Shown here piece after piece: positions 27,521 through 35,601 of a DNA stretch of 64,000 nt. The position numbers and the translations under genes were made by a program. Every line of letters begins with the position of its first letter. Within the stretch, counting starts at the first letter, position 1. A model generated the notes under the pieces. That model was not told where the DNA came from. It saw only the letters and a list, made by a program, of their open reading frames with translations, and did not search any database. The stretch covers positions 124,001-188,000 of the forward strand of contig JADGEQ010000003.1 of NCBI GenBank assembly GCA_016744295.1, read 5' to 3'. Source of the stretch: Desulfobacteraceae bacterium. Lineage in GTDB: Bacteria; Desulfobacterota; Desulfobacteria; Desulfobacterales; Desulfobacteraceae.

Positions 27521-27565
27521 AAAACAGAATAGAGTCCGGCCCATTGCCCGGCTCTATTCTGTTTT
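27521..27565. terminator. Bidirectional terminator between cytochrome and DUF364 genes
   Basis: AAAACAGAATAGAG (27521-27534) and CTCTATTCTGTTTT (27552-27565) are perfect 14-base arms, with inner CCGG/CCGG pairing in the loop. A-tracts and T-tracts at the ends allow it to work in both directions, which suits its convergent position. Confidence 0.85.
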
Positions 27566-27598
27566 CAAAACCCTAGGCGCCATCTTCCAATTGCATGC

Positions 27599-27642
27599 TA
27601 TGACGGGGACAGCGCCTTTATATGACGGGAACAGCGCTTCTA
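27599..27642. repeat. 22-bp imperfect tandem duplication at the end of the DUF364 gene
   Basis: TATGACGGGGACAGCGCC-TTTA is followed directly by TATGACGGGAACAGCGCT-TCTA: 19 of 22 bases agree. The second copy contains the stop codon of the minus-strand DUF364 gene. Confidence 0.7.
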
Positions 27643-28422
27643 TTTTTCCATTCGGGTGAAGATGATACCCCCATTTTTTTTAATATCTCTGAAGCAGAAG
27701 TCTGCCTTGATGGATTCGGCAACTTTTTTTATATCCGTGACCACCGACCCGCACAAATAATTGGCCCCAAATTCAAATAATACCGCAGACCTGGGGGTGG
27801 TGGGGCCCAGAATCACAATTTTGGCCTGGGAAGCCCGGGACAGATACCAGGCCATTTGACGTGTCAACAGTGTGGTCGCAGTGATTGCCAGAACATCCAG
27901 TTTGGGCAAAACAATTTCCCATTGATCCCTTGCCAGGGCATTGGGTACAGATTTTAATTCAAACAAATGCAGGGTGCCGACCCTTTGGATCAATTGTTCT
28001 ACAAAGGGAAATTCCCCAACCAGCCCGACCCTTTTTTCTTTTCCCATTCCGGCAATCAAATCCTCTGCCGGAAAATCAGATGCTTCCACTCCGTTAGGAT
28101 CCGGGGCATTGCTGGCATTCAGGGCCGCAAGACCCAGGCAGATCGAAAAAGGGGAGGAATGCCTTATCGAATCGACGGCTGTGCCAATGGGTTGTCCTAC
28201 AAGTTGTTCAACAAGCTTGACCTCCTCTTGTTTCGGCGCTGCACCCAGCAGAGATGACAGCCCCATGCGGCCGCCGGCAACAACGCCCATGAATTTGGAC
28301 CCCACCACCACCTGCTCCACGACAATATTGGGTCGGACAATGGATGAGATCATCTGGTTTACCAACTTTTTTTCATCCCCTTCAAGGGGTCTGGCAGCTT
28401 GTATCGGTTCAGGACGGGTCAT
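27640..28422 (-). CDS. DUF4213/DUF364 protein (putative heavy-metal chelation family)
   Basis: A 260-residue cytoplasmic protein with an N-terminal DUF4213-like part (VVGSKFMGVVAGGRMGLSS) and a C-terminal Rossmann-like DUF364 part (KRVGLVGEFPFVEQL, ILGPTTPRSAVLFEFGANYLCGSVV). DUF364 proteins often accompany Fec-type metal/cofactor ABC transporters and are thought to bind a metal ligand; the activity is unproven. AAGGAG precedes the ATG, and the gene overlaps the ResB-like gene by 14 bases, so it is the last member of the transporter operon. Confidence 0.8.
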   Translation of the reverse strand: MTRPEPIQAARPLEGDEKKLVNQMISSIVRPNIVVEQVVVGSKFMGVVAGGRMGLSSLLGAAPKQEEVKLVEQLVGQPIGTAVDSIRHSSPFSICLGLAALNASNAPDPNGVEASDFPAEDLIAGMGKEKRVGLVGEFPFVEQLIQRVGTLHLFELKSVPNALARDQWEIVLPKLDVLAITATTLLTRQMAWYLSRASQAKIVILGPTTPRSAVLFEFGANYLCGSVVTDIKKVAESIKADFCFRDIKKNGGIIFTRMEK

Positions 28423-29215
28423 ATGAAGTCTCCTTGTTTAATGGGGTTTTTTTCCAGGTAATGGATGTAAATCCGACCAGGGCAAGAATCATCACCCCGT
28501 AGACCACAAAAAAGAAATTACTCAGAAAATTTTGGGTAAAGGTCAATGTCACCCCAAGTCTGTCCGCTTTGTTGATCACAAACTCTATCAGGGTTATCTG
28601 CACAGACTTGTACTTCAGGGGGGAAAGCATCCTGACTTTTTTTGAGGCAAGGATGCGATTGTCCTTCAAAAGGGTCAAAACAACATAATTTTCGTGGATA
28701 TCAATGTTTTTCCGGGTCATCAGCCCTCGCTGTTTCTTTTTCGGAGCCTTTAATATGTTCATATCATCACTGAACACCACATCGGAAACCTTCACCTCAT
28801 AGGGACCAAAAGCTTCGGCCTGACCGGGAAACAGCTCCACCCGGCTTTGTTTTTCACCCACTACCAATATCAATCCGTGACAGGCCAACACCAGGATAAA
28901 CAGGCAATGAAGGATAAAAAAAAGCCAGTTTTTGATCCGGCCCGACTTTTTGGCCAGGGCCAGCTGCCGGTCCAGGCTGCAGCAAAGCGCATTCACAAAC
29001 AAAACACCGGCACAAAGACACAATAACAAGAACCAGACCACCGGCACAGGGTTTGTACCCCAGGTCATGGTGAGCCAGTCAAAGATATTTACCTCGTTCA
29101 TCCGGGTGAATATATCCGGGTGTGATATGCTGAAAAAGATGCCCGCTCCCAGCAAGAGAATCAGAGCAACAAGATTATAAAAGGTGAGTGTAACAGAACT
29201 TAAGCGTTGAATCAT
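28409..29215 (-). CDS. ResB/CcsB-like membrane protein
   Basis: A 268-residue inner-membrane protein. The start at 29215 follows AAAGG and lies 11 bases after the CcsA-like stop. The layout is that of a short ResB: TM helices about 7-30, 55-75 and 95-118, then a periplasmic beta-rich domain (ELFPGQAEAFGPYEVKVSDVVF) and a final TM helix (about 232-254, FFVVYGVMILALVGFTSI). ResB with CcsA carries haem out for cytochrome c maturation in system II. Here the pair is in an ABC transporter operon rather than a general maturation locus, so it may serve a dedicated cytochrome or move another cofactor. Confidence 0.7.
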   Translation of the reverse strand: MIQRLSSVTLTFYNLVALILLLGAGIFFSISHPDIFTRMNEVNIFDWLTMTWGTNPVPVVWFLLLCLCAGVLFVNALCCSLDRQLALAKKSGRIKNWLFFILHCLFILVLACHGLILVVGEKQSRVELFPGQAEAFGPYEVKVSDVVFSDDMNILKAPKKKQRGLMTRKNIDIHENYVVLTLLKDNRILASKKVRMLSPLKYKSVQITLIEFVINKADRLGVTLTFTQNFLSNFFFVVYGVMILALVGFTSITWKKTPLNKETSYDPS

Positions 29216-29226
29216 GGAAATAACCT

Positions 29227-29970
29227 TTAATGATAAAATATCATCCACAAAATAAACATCCCGGGCAGGGTGCCGGATATTCCCCTGGCCACCCTGCTTC
29301 TGGAGAAACCCGGGGGCAGGTGGCAGGCAGTCATGATCAGCAGAAAAAGGATGGAGGCTTTAAAAAAACCCCGGCTCCATTGCCAGGAATCTCCAAACCA
29401 GTTCAAACACCACATTGACCCTGCCCATTCACTGACAAGATAAAGACCGGCTCCTGCCAAAAGCGTATTCCGCCCGGCCAATAACAGAAGATCTGTTTTT
29501 TCCTGTTCATATATAGGGGCAAACAGATGACCCAGGTATTGGCTGGCCCCATGGGCAAGGAATGCTGCTGCCAGCAGCCGAAAATTGAAAAACAGGATAA
29601 CCCAGAGGTTGCCGTACATGAAATAATCTTCATTCAGACCCATGGGTTTGCCCATCTGAAATAACAAGATTACAAGAACCACAAGGCTGCTGAACAGGGA
29701 AAATCCAGGTTGGCGGCCCTGGGCTTGTTGGAATATCCGGGCTAGAATCCCCATGATAAACACAATATAAATGCTGGCCTCAAAGGGACCGAACAGGGGG
29801 GGCCTGTTAACGGAAAAAGCGATGAACAGAACGCCGGCCAGGCAGGTCCAGATCCGCAGGGTCAAGAACCAAAAATAGATTCTCTCCTGTTTGATTATAC
29901 CCCCCAGAAGTTCGACCAGGGTCATTCCTGTTACCACCAGGTAAATAAGGGTGGGAAAATCAGTAACCAC
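29227..29970 (-). CDS. CcsA-like (haem-handling) membrane protein
   Basis: Polytopic protein of 247 residues with about eight hydrophobic segments. The degenerate tryptophan-rich periplasmic loop WAGSMWCLNWFGDSWQWS resembles the WWD haem-binding motif of CcsA/CcmC/CcmF. It is flanked by His in LAHGASQ and TACHLPP, in the positions of the two axial ligands. The start chosen is GTG at 29970, 6 bases after AGGAGG, overlapping the ATPase stop by 11 bases; an ATG at 29997 lies inside a tandem repeat without a ribosome site. It is paired with the ResB-like gene. True haem export is an inference. Confidence 0.7.
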   Translation of the reverse strand: MVTDFPTLIYLVVTGMTLVELLGGIIKQERIYFWFLTLRIWTCLAGVLFIAFSVNRPPLFGPFEASIYIVFIMGILARIFQQAQGRQPGFSLFSSLVVLVILLFQMGKPMGLNEDYFMYGNLWVILFFNFRLLAAAFLAHGASQYLGHLFAPIYEQEKTDLLLLAGRNTLLAGAGLYLVSEWAGSMWCLNWFGDSWQWSRGFFKASILFLLIMTACHLPPGFSRSRVARGISGTLPGMFILWMIFYH

Positions 29971-30808
29971 CTTCTTCCTCCTTTGTGTCAATTGCATCTA
30001 CTGCATCTACTGCATCTACAGCATCGGTTAAAACAGTTTTTGGAAAAAATAATTTTTTGTGATCATTTATTCGCACCTGCCCCAATGGGGTATCATACAG
30101 GGCGGAGATAATTTTTTGTGTCATCACCTGGCTTGCAGGACCCTGGGCCATGATAGCGCCGTCCTTAACCAGGATCAGATCATCGGCAAACAAAGCTGCC
30201 ATATTGGGGTCATGGAGGGTTGCCACAATGCTGATGCCCCTTGTGCGGCACAGGGATTTAATCGTAAACAACAGATGGTATTGGTTGTTAAAATCCAGGT
30301 GGTTGGTGGGCTCATCCAAAAGCATGACGCAACTTGTCTGGGTCAGAGCCCGGGCCAGTAAGCTCAGCTGGCGCTCCCCCCCGGAAAGCTGGTTAAACTT
30401 TTTTTGGGCCAGCCCTTCGGCATTTAGAAGATTCAAGGCCTCCCGGGCCATTTTATAGTCTGATTCACCCGGCCGCTGTGACAGGGTTAAAAAAGGAGCC
30501 CTTCCCATGACCACCACATCAATGACCCGGTAGGGAAACATATCCAGGTGCTCCTGGGGAACCAGGCTGATCTGCTGGGCAATCTGGTTCTGGTCCATGG
30601 CCAGGATATCCTGGCCATGGACCAGAACCCTGCCGGCATCCGGGGATAATATCCGGTTCAGACAATGGAGCAGGGTGGTTTTGCCCGAACCGTTTCTGCC
30701 CAGGATTGCACAAAACCGCCCGGAATCAACCGTAAAGGAAACATTATTCAGTACGGGATGATCCTGGTAGGAAAAACAAAGATCGTGGCATTCAAGGGTT
30801 ACAGCCAT
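29960..30808 (-). CDS. ABC transporter ATPase, FecE/BtuD family (system 1)
   Basis: Energises the adjacent FecCD-type permease. The 282 residues have Walker A GRNGSGKTTL (about 35-44), Q-loop LVPQEHLDMF, signature LSGGERQLSL and Walker B CVMLLDEPTNHLD. The C-terminus is unusual: VDAVDAVDAIDTKEEEGGY, encoded by a 9-base tandem repeat. It overlaps the permease by 10 bases and the CcsA-like gene by 11. Substrates of this family are iron chelates, corrinoids, haem or, in the Mol branch, molybdate/tungstate. Confidence 0.93.
   Translation of the reverse strand: MAVTLECHDLCFSYQDHPVLNNVSFTVDSGRFCAILGRNGSGKTTLLHCLNRILSPDAGRVLVHGQDILAMDQNQIAQQISLVPQEHLDMFPYRVIDVVVMGRAPFLTLSQRPGESDYKMAREALNLLNAEGLAQKKFNQLSGGERQLSLLARALTQTSCVMLLDEPTNHLDFNNQYHLLFTIKSLCRTRGISIVATLHDPNMAALFADDLILVKDGAIMAQGPASQVMTQKIISALYDTPLGQVRINDHKKLFFPKTVLTDAVDAVDAVDAIDTKEEEGGY
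29993..30019 (-). repeat. 9-bp microsatellite in the ATPase C-terminus
   Basis: TGCATCTAC is repeated three times exactly on the plus strand and is followed by a degenerate AGCATC copy, encoding VDA-VDA-VDA on the minus strand. An in-frame repeat of this kind can change tail length by slippage. Confidence 0.85.
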
Positions 30809-31821
30809 CCGCTTCCCCTGTTTTTGATCATGAGATAGCCAAAAATCGGGGCCCCGGTCAGGGCAGTAATGATGCCCACGGGGATTTCAGCCGTTGAGAT
30901 GGTTCTGGCAATTGTATCGGCTGCCAACAGAAAAATGGCGCCCAGCAGGGCGGTAACCGGAATCATTCGTTCATGCTCCGGCCCCACAATGGCCCGGGCC
31001 ATGTGGGGAATGATCAACCCGATCCAGGCGATCTGGCCGCAGGTGGCCACGGATATTGCCACCATAAAGGAACTGGCCACAATGAGCAACCGCCTGAAAA
31101 CAGAAGGGTTCATACCCAGTGACCTGGCCTGGATATCTCCCAAAGAAAGAATATTAAGCCTGAAGCTCAGCCCAATGAACACCAGTATCCCCCCCAGGGT
31201 AAAGGGCGCCATTATCAGCACGTTTTCCCAGGTAACCCGGGACAGGCTGCCCATGACCCAGAAAATAATACTGGGCAATTGCTCATAGGGGTCTGAAAAA
31301 TATTTCAGCATCATCAGCAGGGCATTAAAAAATGAAAGCACCACCATCCCGGCCAACACCAGAATGAGCACTGCTTTAAGGCCAATGGCCCGGGACAGGA
31401 GCACACTCATGGACACGGCCAGAAGCCCGAAGCCAAATGACAGGACATGGACCAGATAAAAGGAATCAAAGGGAAGGATCAGCCCCAGGGCTGCCCCAAA
31501 GGTACACCCGGAAGAGACCCCCAAAATATCCGGGGAAACCAGGGGATTCCGGAACAGGGCCTGGTAAACCGCCCCGGAGATAGCCAGACCCGATCCCACC
31601 AGCATGGCCATGACGCATCTGGGAAACCGGATCCACCAGAACACCAATTCTTTGGGCAACACATCCTGGTTAGTTTGACTGCCGGAAAAAAAATTGGCAG
31701 CAAGGGTAAACAGATCGGTCACATGGATAAAAACCCTCCCCATGGAAATTGAGGCCAGAAAAAGGATCACCAGCAGGAAAGAGAGGGCCAGAATTATGCT
31801 TTTGGTGCCAGGGGGTTTCAA
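30799..31821 (-). CDS. FecCD/BtuC-family ABC permease (system 1)
   Basis: Inner-membrane permease of 340 residues with about ten helices. It shows FecCD landmarks: an N-terminal TM, RFPRCVMAMLVGSGLAISGAVYQ (split: RFPRCVMAML, GSGLAISGAVYQ), NPLVSPDILGVSSG, and the C-terminal CGQIAWIGLIIPHMARAIVG with PVGIITALTGAPIFGYLM. Only one permease gene is present, so a homodimer is expected. It is followed directly by the ATPase. Upstream, 130 bases separate it from the binding-protein stop; this gap contains an 18-bp repeat array. Confidence 0.93.
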   Translation of the reverse strand: MKPPGTKSIILALSFLLVILFLASISMGRVFIHVTDLFTLAANFFSGSQTNQDVLPKELVFWWIRFPRCVMAMLVGSGLAISGAVYQALFRNPLVSPDILGVSSGCTFGAALGLILPFDSFYLVHVLSFGFGLLAVSMSVLLSRAIGLKAVLILVLAGMVVLSFFNALLMMLKYFSDPYEQLPSIIFWVMGSLSRVTWENVLIMAPFTLGGILVFIGLSFRLNILSLGDIQARSLGMNPSVFRRLLIVASSFMVAISVATCGQIAWIGLIIPHMARAIVGPEHERMIPVTALLGAIFLLAADTIARTISTAEIPVGIITALTGAPIFGYLMIKNRGSGWL

Positions 31822-31847
31822 AAAACTATCTCAACCATTTTATGTGT

Positions 31848-31928
31848 ATTATCATTTTTATAAAAATTATCAATTTTATGAGTATTATCACTTCTCAAAT
31901 TTCAATTATCTAAATTTGCAGGATTATC
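31848..31928 (-). repeat. Array of five GATAAT hexamers spaced 18, 21, 18, 18 bases
   Basis: On the minus strand GATAAT begins at 31928, 31910, 31889, 31871 and 31853. The last three units are 18-mers of the form GATAAT-ACnCATAAAATT, so they form a true degenerate tandem repeat in the AT-rich gap between binding-protein and permease genes. GATAAT is the hexamer of classical Fur boxes, but Fur hexamers are normally contiguous, so iron control is only one reading. Confidence 0.6.
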
Positions 31929-31951
31929 AGCAGTGTGTATAGCATTTTAAC

Positions 31952-32986
31952 TCATTGAATGATCTCATCCAAATCCCCCCCCATCTGATCCATGGTTTGA
32001 CCGAACAGGGCCAGGTGAAATTCATTAACCTTGGCCGAAAGGTCAATGTCGGAAAACTGCGCCGGGTAAACTTTTTTGGCCAGCCAGAGGGTTGCCAGCA
32101 CAGACAAAGGAGAGGGAAAATCCCAGGGCGACAGGCTGGAAGGACAGCGGAACACCTGACCCGTTGATATGGCCCTAACCTGTGCCAACCCCCTATTGGC
32201 CAGCCGGCTGGCCTCGGCCCTTTTCATGTGCCGGGACAAAACCATGATATCCGGGTTCCAATGGGACAATTGCTCCGGGGAAATGTTCTGGAAATAGCCC
32301 CGGAGGTTTCCTGACACATTCTCAATGCCGGCAATCGTAAATATTTCGTGCTGGATCATATTTCCCGTGGTGGTGCTGAACACCCCCATGGAAGAGGCAA
32401 AATACCCGAATTTGCGCTCTTGTGGGGGCAGATCCCTGAGTCGGTCCCGGACAAGGCGGATGATCCCGTCCATTTGAGCGCCCACCTCATTTATTTTTGA
32501 CTTTCCCCCCACGGCCCGGGCAATAAGCTCCAGGGAGAGCTGGATGGTTTTAAAGGTTTCCGGTAAAATCACAATGGCGGGGATATGCAGGTCGGCCAGG
32601 CGGTCGGCCATTTGAAGCCCGTCTCTCTGGGAATAGAGGATTACCAGATCAGGTTCCAGTGATACAATGGTTTCAAAATTGATGCCCATGGATTTGCTGC
32701 CAACACTGGTCACCTTCTTAATCCCCGGGAAAACCGCTTTGGAAAGTTTGTCCCGTTTGGAAGAGGTGTCAACACCAATCAATCTGGGTGCGAGCCCCAG
32801 GGAGAGCACACAGAGGGTGGCGGGTTTGAATGTGGTGACAATTTTGTTTACCTCTCCTGGTATAACCACCCGGCGGCTGGCCTGGTCCATTACCGTTCGT
32901 GTGGCCAACTCTTTGCCCATTGCATTGGGTCCAAATACAAGGAGCACAAGAAGAAATACCGCCCAAACCCTTATCCTTTGCACCAT
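31952..32986 (-). CDS. Fec/BtuF-type periplasmic binding protein (system 1)
   Basis: Secreted ligand-binding protein of 344 residues. The signal peptide is about 1-24 (VWAVFLLVLLVFGPNAMG). The mature protein has the class III fold typical of FepB/BtuF: DQASRRVVIPGEVNKIVT, ETIVSLEPDLVILYSQRDG, a long central helix, and WNPDIMVLSRHM in the C-lobe. It is the first gene of the operon, preceded by a 265-base leader with a candidate riboswitch and hairpin. The ligand is not certain; a metal-oxyanion or metal-chelate is expected. Confidence 0.9.
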   Translation of the reverse strand: MVQRIRVWAVFLLVLLVFGPNAMGKELATRTVMDQASRRVVIPGEVNKIVTTFKPATLCVLSLGLAPRLIGVDTSSKRDKLSKAVFPGIKKVTSVGSKSMGINFETIVSLEPDLVILYSQRDGLQMADRLADLHIPAIVILPETFKTIQLSLELIARAVGGKSKINEVGAQMDGIIRLVRDRLRDLPPQERKFGYFASSMGVFSTTTGNMIQHEIFTIAGIENVSGNLRGYFQNISPEQLSHWNPDIMVLSRHMKRAEASRLANRGLAQVRAISTGQVFRCPSSLSPWDFPSPLSVLATLWLAKKVYPAQFSDIDLSAKVNEFHLALFGQTMDQMGGDLDEIIQ

Positions 32987-33011
32987 ACCTCTGTCCTTTG
33001 CGTCTAATTAT

Positions 33012-33039
33012 AAATCCCAAGGACAACGCCTGGGGATTT
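33012..33039 (-). terminator. Leader hairpin before the binding-protein gene
   Basis: AAATCCCAAGG (33012-33022) pairs with CCTGGGGATTT (33029-33039), with one mismatch in 11, around a 6-base loop. It ends about 25 bases before the start codon. It could be an attenuator or the expression platform of the upstream RNA element; no long T-run follows. Confidence 0.45.
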
Positions 33040-33147
33040 TCAAAATACCCACCCATATTGGCAACTCAGTTATGATTTTTGGTGGCTTATGTCAAGGTAT
33101 GATTAGAAATTTAATAATACAGACCAAAACTGACCTATTATTACAAC

Positions 33148-33204
33148 GATTTCACGCTTATGGCCGGGGGAAAGCGATCTCCCTAGCCGGGCATTGCGGA
33201 GAAT
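33148..33204 (-). promoter_or_regulatory. Candidate Moco/Tuco-type riboswitch
   Basis: In the transcribed leader, CTCCGCA is followed by a long hairpin (ATG-C-CCGG / CCGG-C-CAT, then GGGA/TCCC) and then GCGTGAAATCG. I recall CTCCG and GTGAAATC flanking a stem as hallmarks of the molybdenum/tungsten-cofactor riboswitch. No covariance score could be computed, so this is a resemblance only. Confidence 0.35.
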
Positions 33205-33257
33205 CAAATTCAGCATCTTGCCTTTTGATTAATTTTTTATTAACCTTAAATTCATTT

Positions 33258-33287
33258 ATAATATGAACTGCGTTTAAAATTTGTAAA
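33258..33287 (-). promoter_or_regulatory. Candidate promoter of the Fec-type ABC operon (system 1)
   Basis: The minus strand has TTTACA (33287-33282; 5 of 6 matches to -35), an 18-base spacer and TATTAT (33263-33258; 5 of 6 matches to -10). The predicted start near 33250 places the riboswitch-like element at the beginning of the leader. Confidence 0.45.
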
Positions 33288-33340
33288 AGAGCACTTTAAT
33301 TTGACCCTCAGAAAAAGCCATAAAGGATCCCCTGAACCCC

Positions 33341-34366
33341 ATGCGCAATTTTCCGGACACCCTCACTAACCTCATTGAAAAAAGCGATCTTAATGTCAAC
33401 CGGATCAGCCAGATTTCAGGCATTTCAAATACCTATCTGACCAAGATATTAAGGGGTAAAATCAACCACCCGGGCAAGGACAAAATCGCCTCGGTTCTTC
33501 TGGCTCTCAATTACAGGATAACAGATATCAATCTCATTCTTGCTGAATATGACTATATGCCCCTGAACCACCATGATATTCCCGAAATTCTGAAAAATAA
33601 CCGGAAAAGAAAATTTGAAGGCAGGATTGTCCCCCAATTTGATTCTATTTATTTTGAGCTGTCCATGGCTGCCCTTGAAGCCATAGGAGGGACCAAGATA
33701 ATTGTCAAAAAACGGCCCAGTGGAATCTTTCTGCCCATGGAATTGTATATGATGAAGGAATTTCCAATAGAAGTAGATGATGAGGCCGCCAGGTTTTTCA
33801 TGAGGTTTACCCATGATATCGTAATGGAAAGAAAATCGCTTTTTGCACAAAACGTCACCAAAGGGTTTCGCTATGAAACCTATATGTGCAGAGACTGCCT
33901 TGGGGAAAGCCTGGAAAAAAACATTGGACCCGCCGCCCATCCCTCTCCGGTCAAGGTGGATCTTTTTACAAAATACTTTGCCAATGCCGTGTCAGCTTCG
34001 CTAAAATTTCCAGACCAGCAGCCCCACAGGGTTATTAAGCGGTGCGCCCGCTTTGAATTTATAATCCAGAATGCCCAGGGGAAAAACCCCAAGGTCAGTT
34101 TCACCTCGGATAAAAAACATTCGTATAACAATAATTGGGAGCAGCTCAACATGGAGGGATTTTTGTCCAATGCCCCGGGAATCACAGACCTGTTCTTCCA
34201 TGAAGCGGAAAAATGTCAAAATTCAATAAAAAAAATAGATCATATGAATGGCCCTGAAGGATTCCACGATCATATCAAATCTTTGTTTGAATCCCACAAC
34301 CTTGGCCGGCAGTTTGACCGGGCATTGACCGATCTGATGGATTTCCAGGGGTTAAAGTTGTATTAG
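33341..34366 (+). CDS. XRE-family HTH regulator with unknown C-terminal domain
   Basis: A 341-residue DNA-binding protein. The N-terminal lambda-repressor-type HTH is about 6-65 (LNVNRISQISGISNTYLTKI). The remaining about 270 residues match no domain I recognise; they include a Cys pair MCRDC (C183, C186), further Cys at about 234 and 293, and several His residues. It is divergent from the Fec-type operon (354-base gap) and could be its metal- or cofactor-responsive regulator. The ATG is weakly supported by a nearby ribosome site (GGATCC 13 bases upstream). An imperfect hairpin with T-run (about 34455-34495) follows. Confidence 0.8.
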   Translation: MRNFPDTLTNLIEKSDLNVNRISQISGISNTYLTKILRGKINHPGKDKIASVLLALNYRITDINLILAEYDYMPLNHHDIPEILKNNRKRKFEGRIVPQFDSIYFELSMAALEAIGGTKIIVKKRPSGIFLPMELYMMKEFPIEVDDEAARFFMRFTHDIVMERKSLFAQNVTKGFRYETYMCRDCLGESLEKNIGPAAHPSPVKVDLFTKYFANAVSASLKFPDQQPHRVIKRCARFEFIIQNAQGKNPKVSFTSDKKHSYNNNWEQLNMEGFLSNAPGITDLFFHEAEKCQNSIKKIDHMNGPEGFHDHIKSLFESHNLGRQFDRALTDLMDFQGLKLY

Positions 34367-34598
34367 AACCAGATTTTTTGCAGACTGCTCTCTCTAAGAA
34401 AAAAGCTGTTAGTTATCCTTTCTAGGCGAACCGCTAGTGGCTGACCGCACAGGCCGAAAGAGTTTAATGTTTTTTTAAACTTTCAGTTCTTTTTTATTGA
34501 CCCCTTTCTGATTAGTGTGCTACCAAAATACCAAACAGCTTATTTCTGCTACTTCAGGGGGGATAAATTTTTAACATCAACTTACTATGGGGTAATCA

Positions 34599-35597
34599 TT
34601 GGGAGAAACATCAAGTGAAGCCATCCTTTCAATCAAAAATCTGAGCACCCATTTCTTTTCCCTTGAAGGCGTGGCAAAGGCGGTTGACGGCGTATCCTTT
34701 GACCTTTTTCCCGGTGAAGTTCTGGGTGTTGTGGGCGAATCCGGCTGCGGCAAAAGCGTCACAGCCCAATCCATCATGCAGTTGGTTCCGGAACCTCCGG
34801 GCAAAATTGTGGGGGGTGAAATTTATTACCACAACAATAATTTGCTGACCCTGGCGCCCAAACAGATCCGGAAGATCAGGGGGGCGGGCATTGCCATGAT
34901 TTTCCAGGAACCCATGACCTCACTGAATCCTGTTTTTACCATTGGAAATCAGATTTCGGAAATGTTTCGACTCCACAAGGGATTTGGAAAAAAGCAATCC
35001 CTGGAAGCCGCCATTGATATGCTGGACAGGGTACAGATTCCGTCTCCGGATAAGCGGGTCCATGAATATCCCCATCAGCTTTCCGGGGGAATGCGCCAGC
35101 GGGCGATGATTGCAATGGCCATGTCCTGCGACCCCCAAATTCTCATTGCCGATGAACCTACAACCGCCCTTGATGTGACGGTTCAGGCCCAGATCCTTGA
35201 CCTCATGCTCAAGTTGAAAGATGATTTTTCAACGGCCATCCAGCTGATCACCCATGATCTTGGCGTAATAGCGGAAATGGCAGACCGGGTGGTGGTCATG
35301 TATGCAGGCCAGGTGGTGGAACAAGCGCCTACCAATGAACTATTCAAACATACCCTTCATCCCTATACCAGGGGGCTGCTGTCCTCCATTCCCATGCTGG
35401 GAAGCAGAGCTGCCGGAAATGCAGGGGAACTCAAAGAGATCAAAGGCATGATTCCCAGCCTCTACAACCTGCCCCGTGGATGCAAATTCAGCAATCGCTG
35501 CCCGGAAAAAATGGATATCTGCGAACAAGAGGAACCCCGGCTGACAACCATGGGTGACGATCACCGGGTCAGATGCTGGCTTCACACCAGGACATAA
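34599..35597 (+). CDS. dppD: Dipeptide/oligopeptide ABC transporter ATPase
   Basis: A 332-residue ATPase of the OppD/DppD group. Walker A is [11 protein letters not shown]-loop [12 protein letters not shown], signature [14 protein letters not shown], Walker [15 protein letters not shown]. The C-terminal oligopeptide-transporter extension contains the [4Fe-4S]-type motif with [19 protein letters not shown] and a later C. The start is TTG at 34599, with GGGG 8 bases upstream; no ATG fits. It is the first gene of the peptide uptake operon. Confidence 0.93.
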   Translation: MGETSSEAILSIKNLSTHFFSLEGVAKAVDGVSFDLFPGEVLGVVGESGCGKSVTAQSIMQLVPEPPGKIVGGEIYYHNNNLLTLAPKQIRKIRGAGIAMIFQEPMTSLNPVFTIGNQISEMFRLHKGFGKKQSLEAAIDMLDRVQIPSPDKRVHEYPHQLSGGMRQRAMIAMAMSCDPQILIADEPTTALDVTVQAQILDLMLKLKDDFSTAIQLITHDLGVIAEMADRVVVMYAGQVVEQAPTNELFKHTLHPYTRGLLSSIPMLGSRAAGNAGELKEIKGMIPSLYNLPRGCKFSNRCPEKMDICEQEEPRLTTMGDDHRVRCWLHTRT

Positions 35598-35601
35598 CGC
35601 T

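Noticed and set aside
28409..29970. CcsA/ResB-like pair as the genome's general cytochrome c maturation system
   Set aside because: The proteins are short, the WWD-like loop is degenerate and the operon context is a metal-type transporter; a dedicated role is more likely.
31848..31928. GATAAT array as a CRISPR
   Set aside because: Units are 18 bases, degenerate, A+T-rich, without constant repeat and unique spacer structure, and no cas gene is present.
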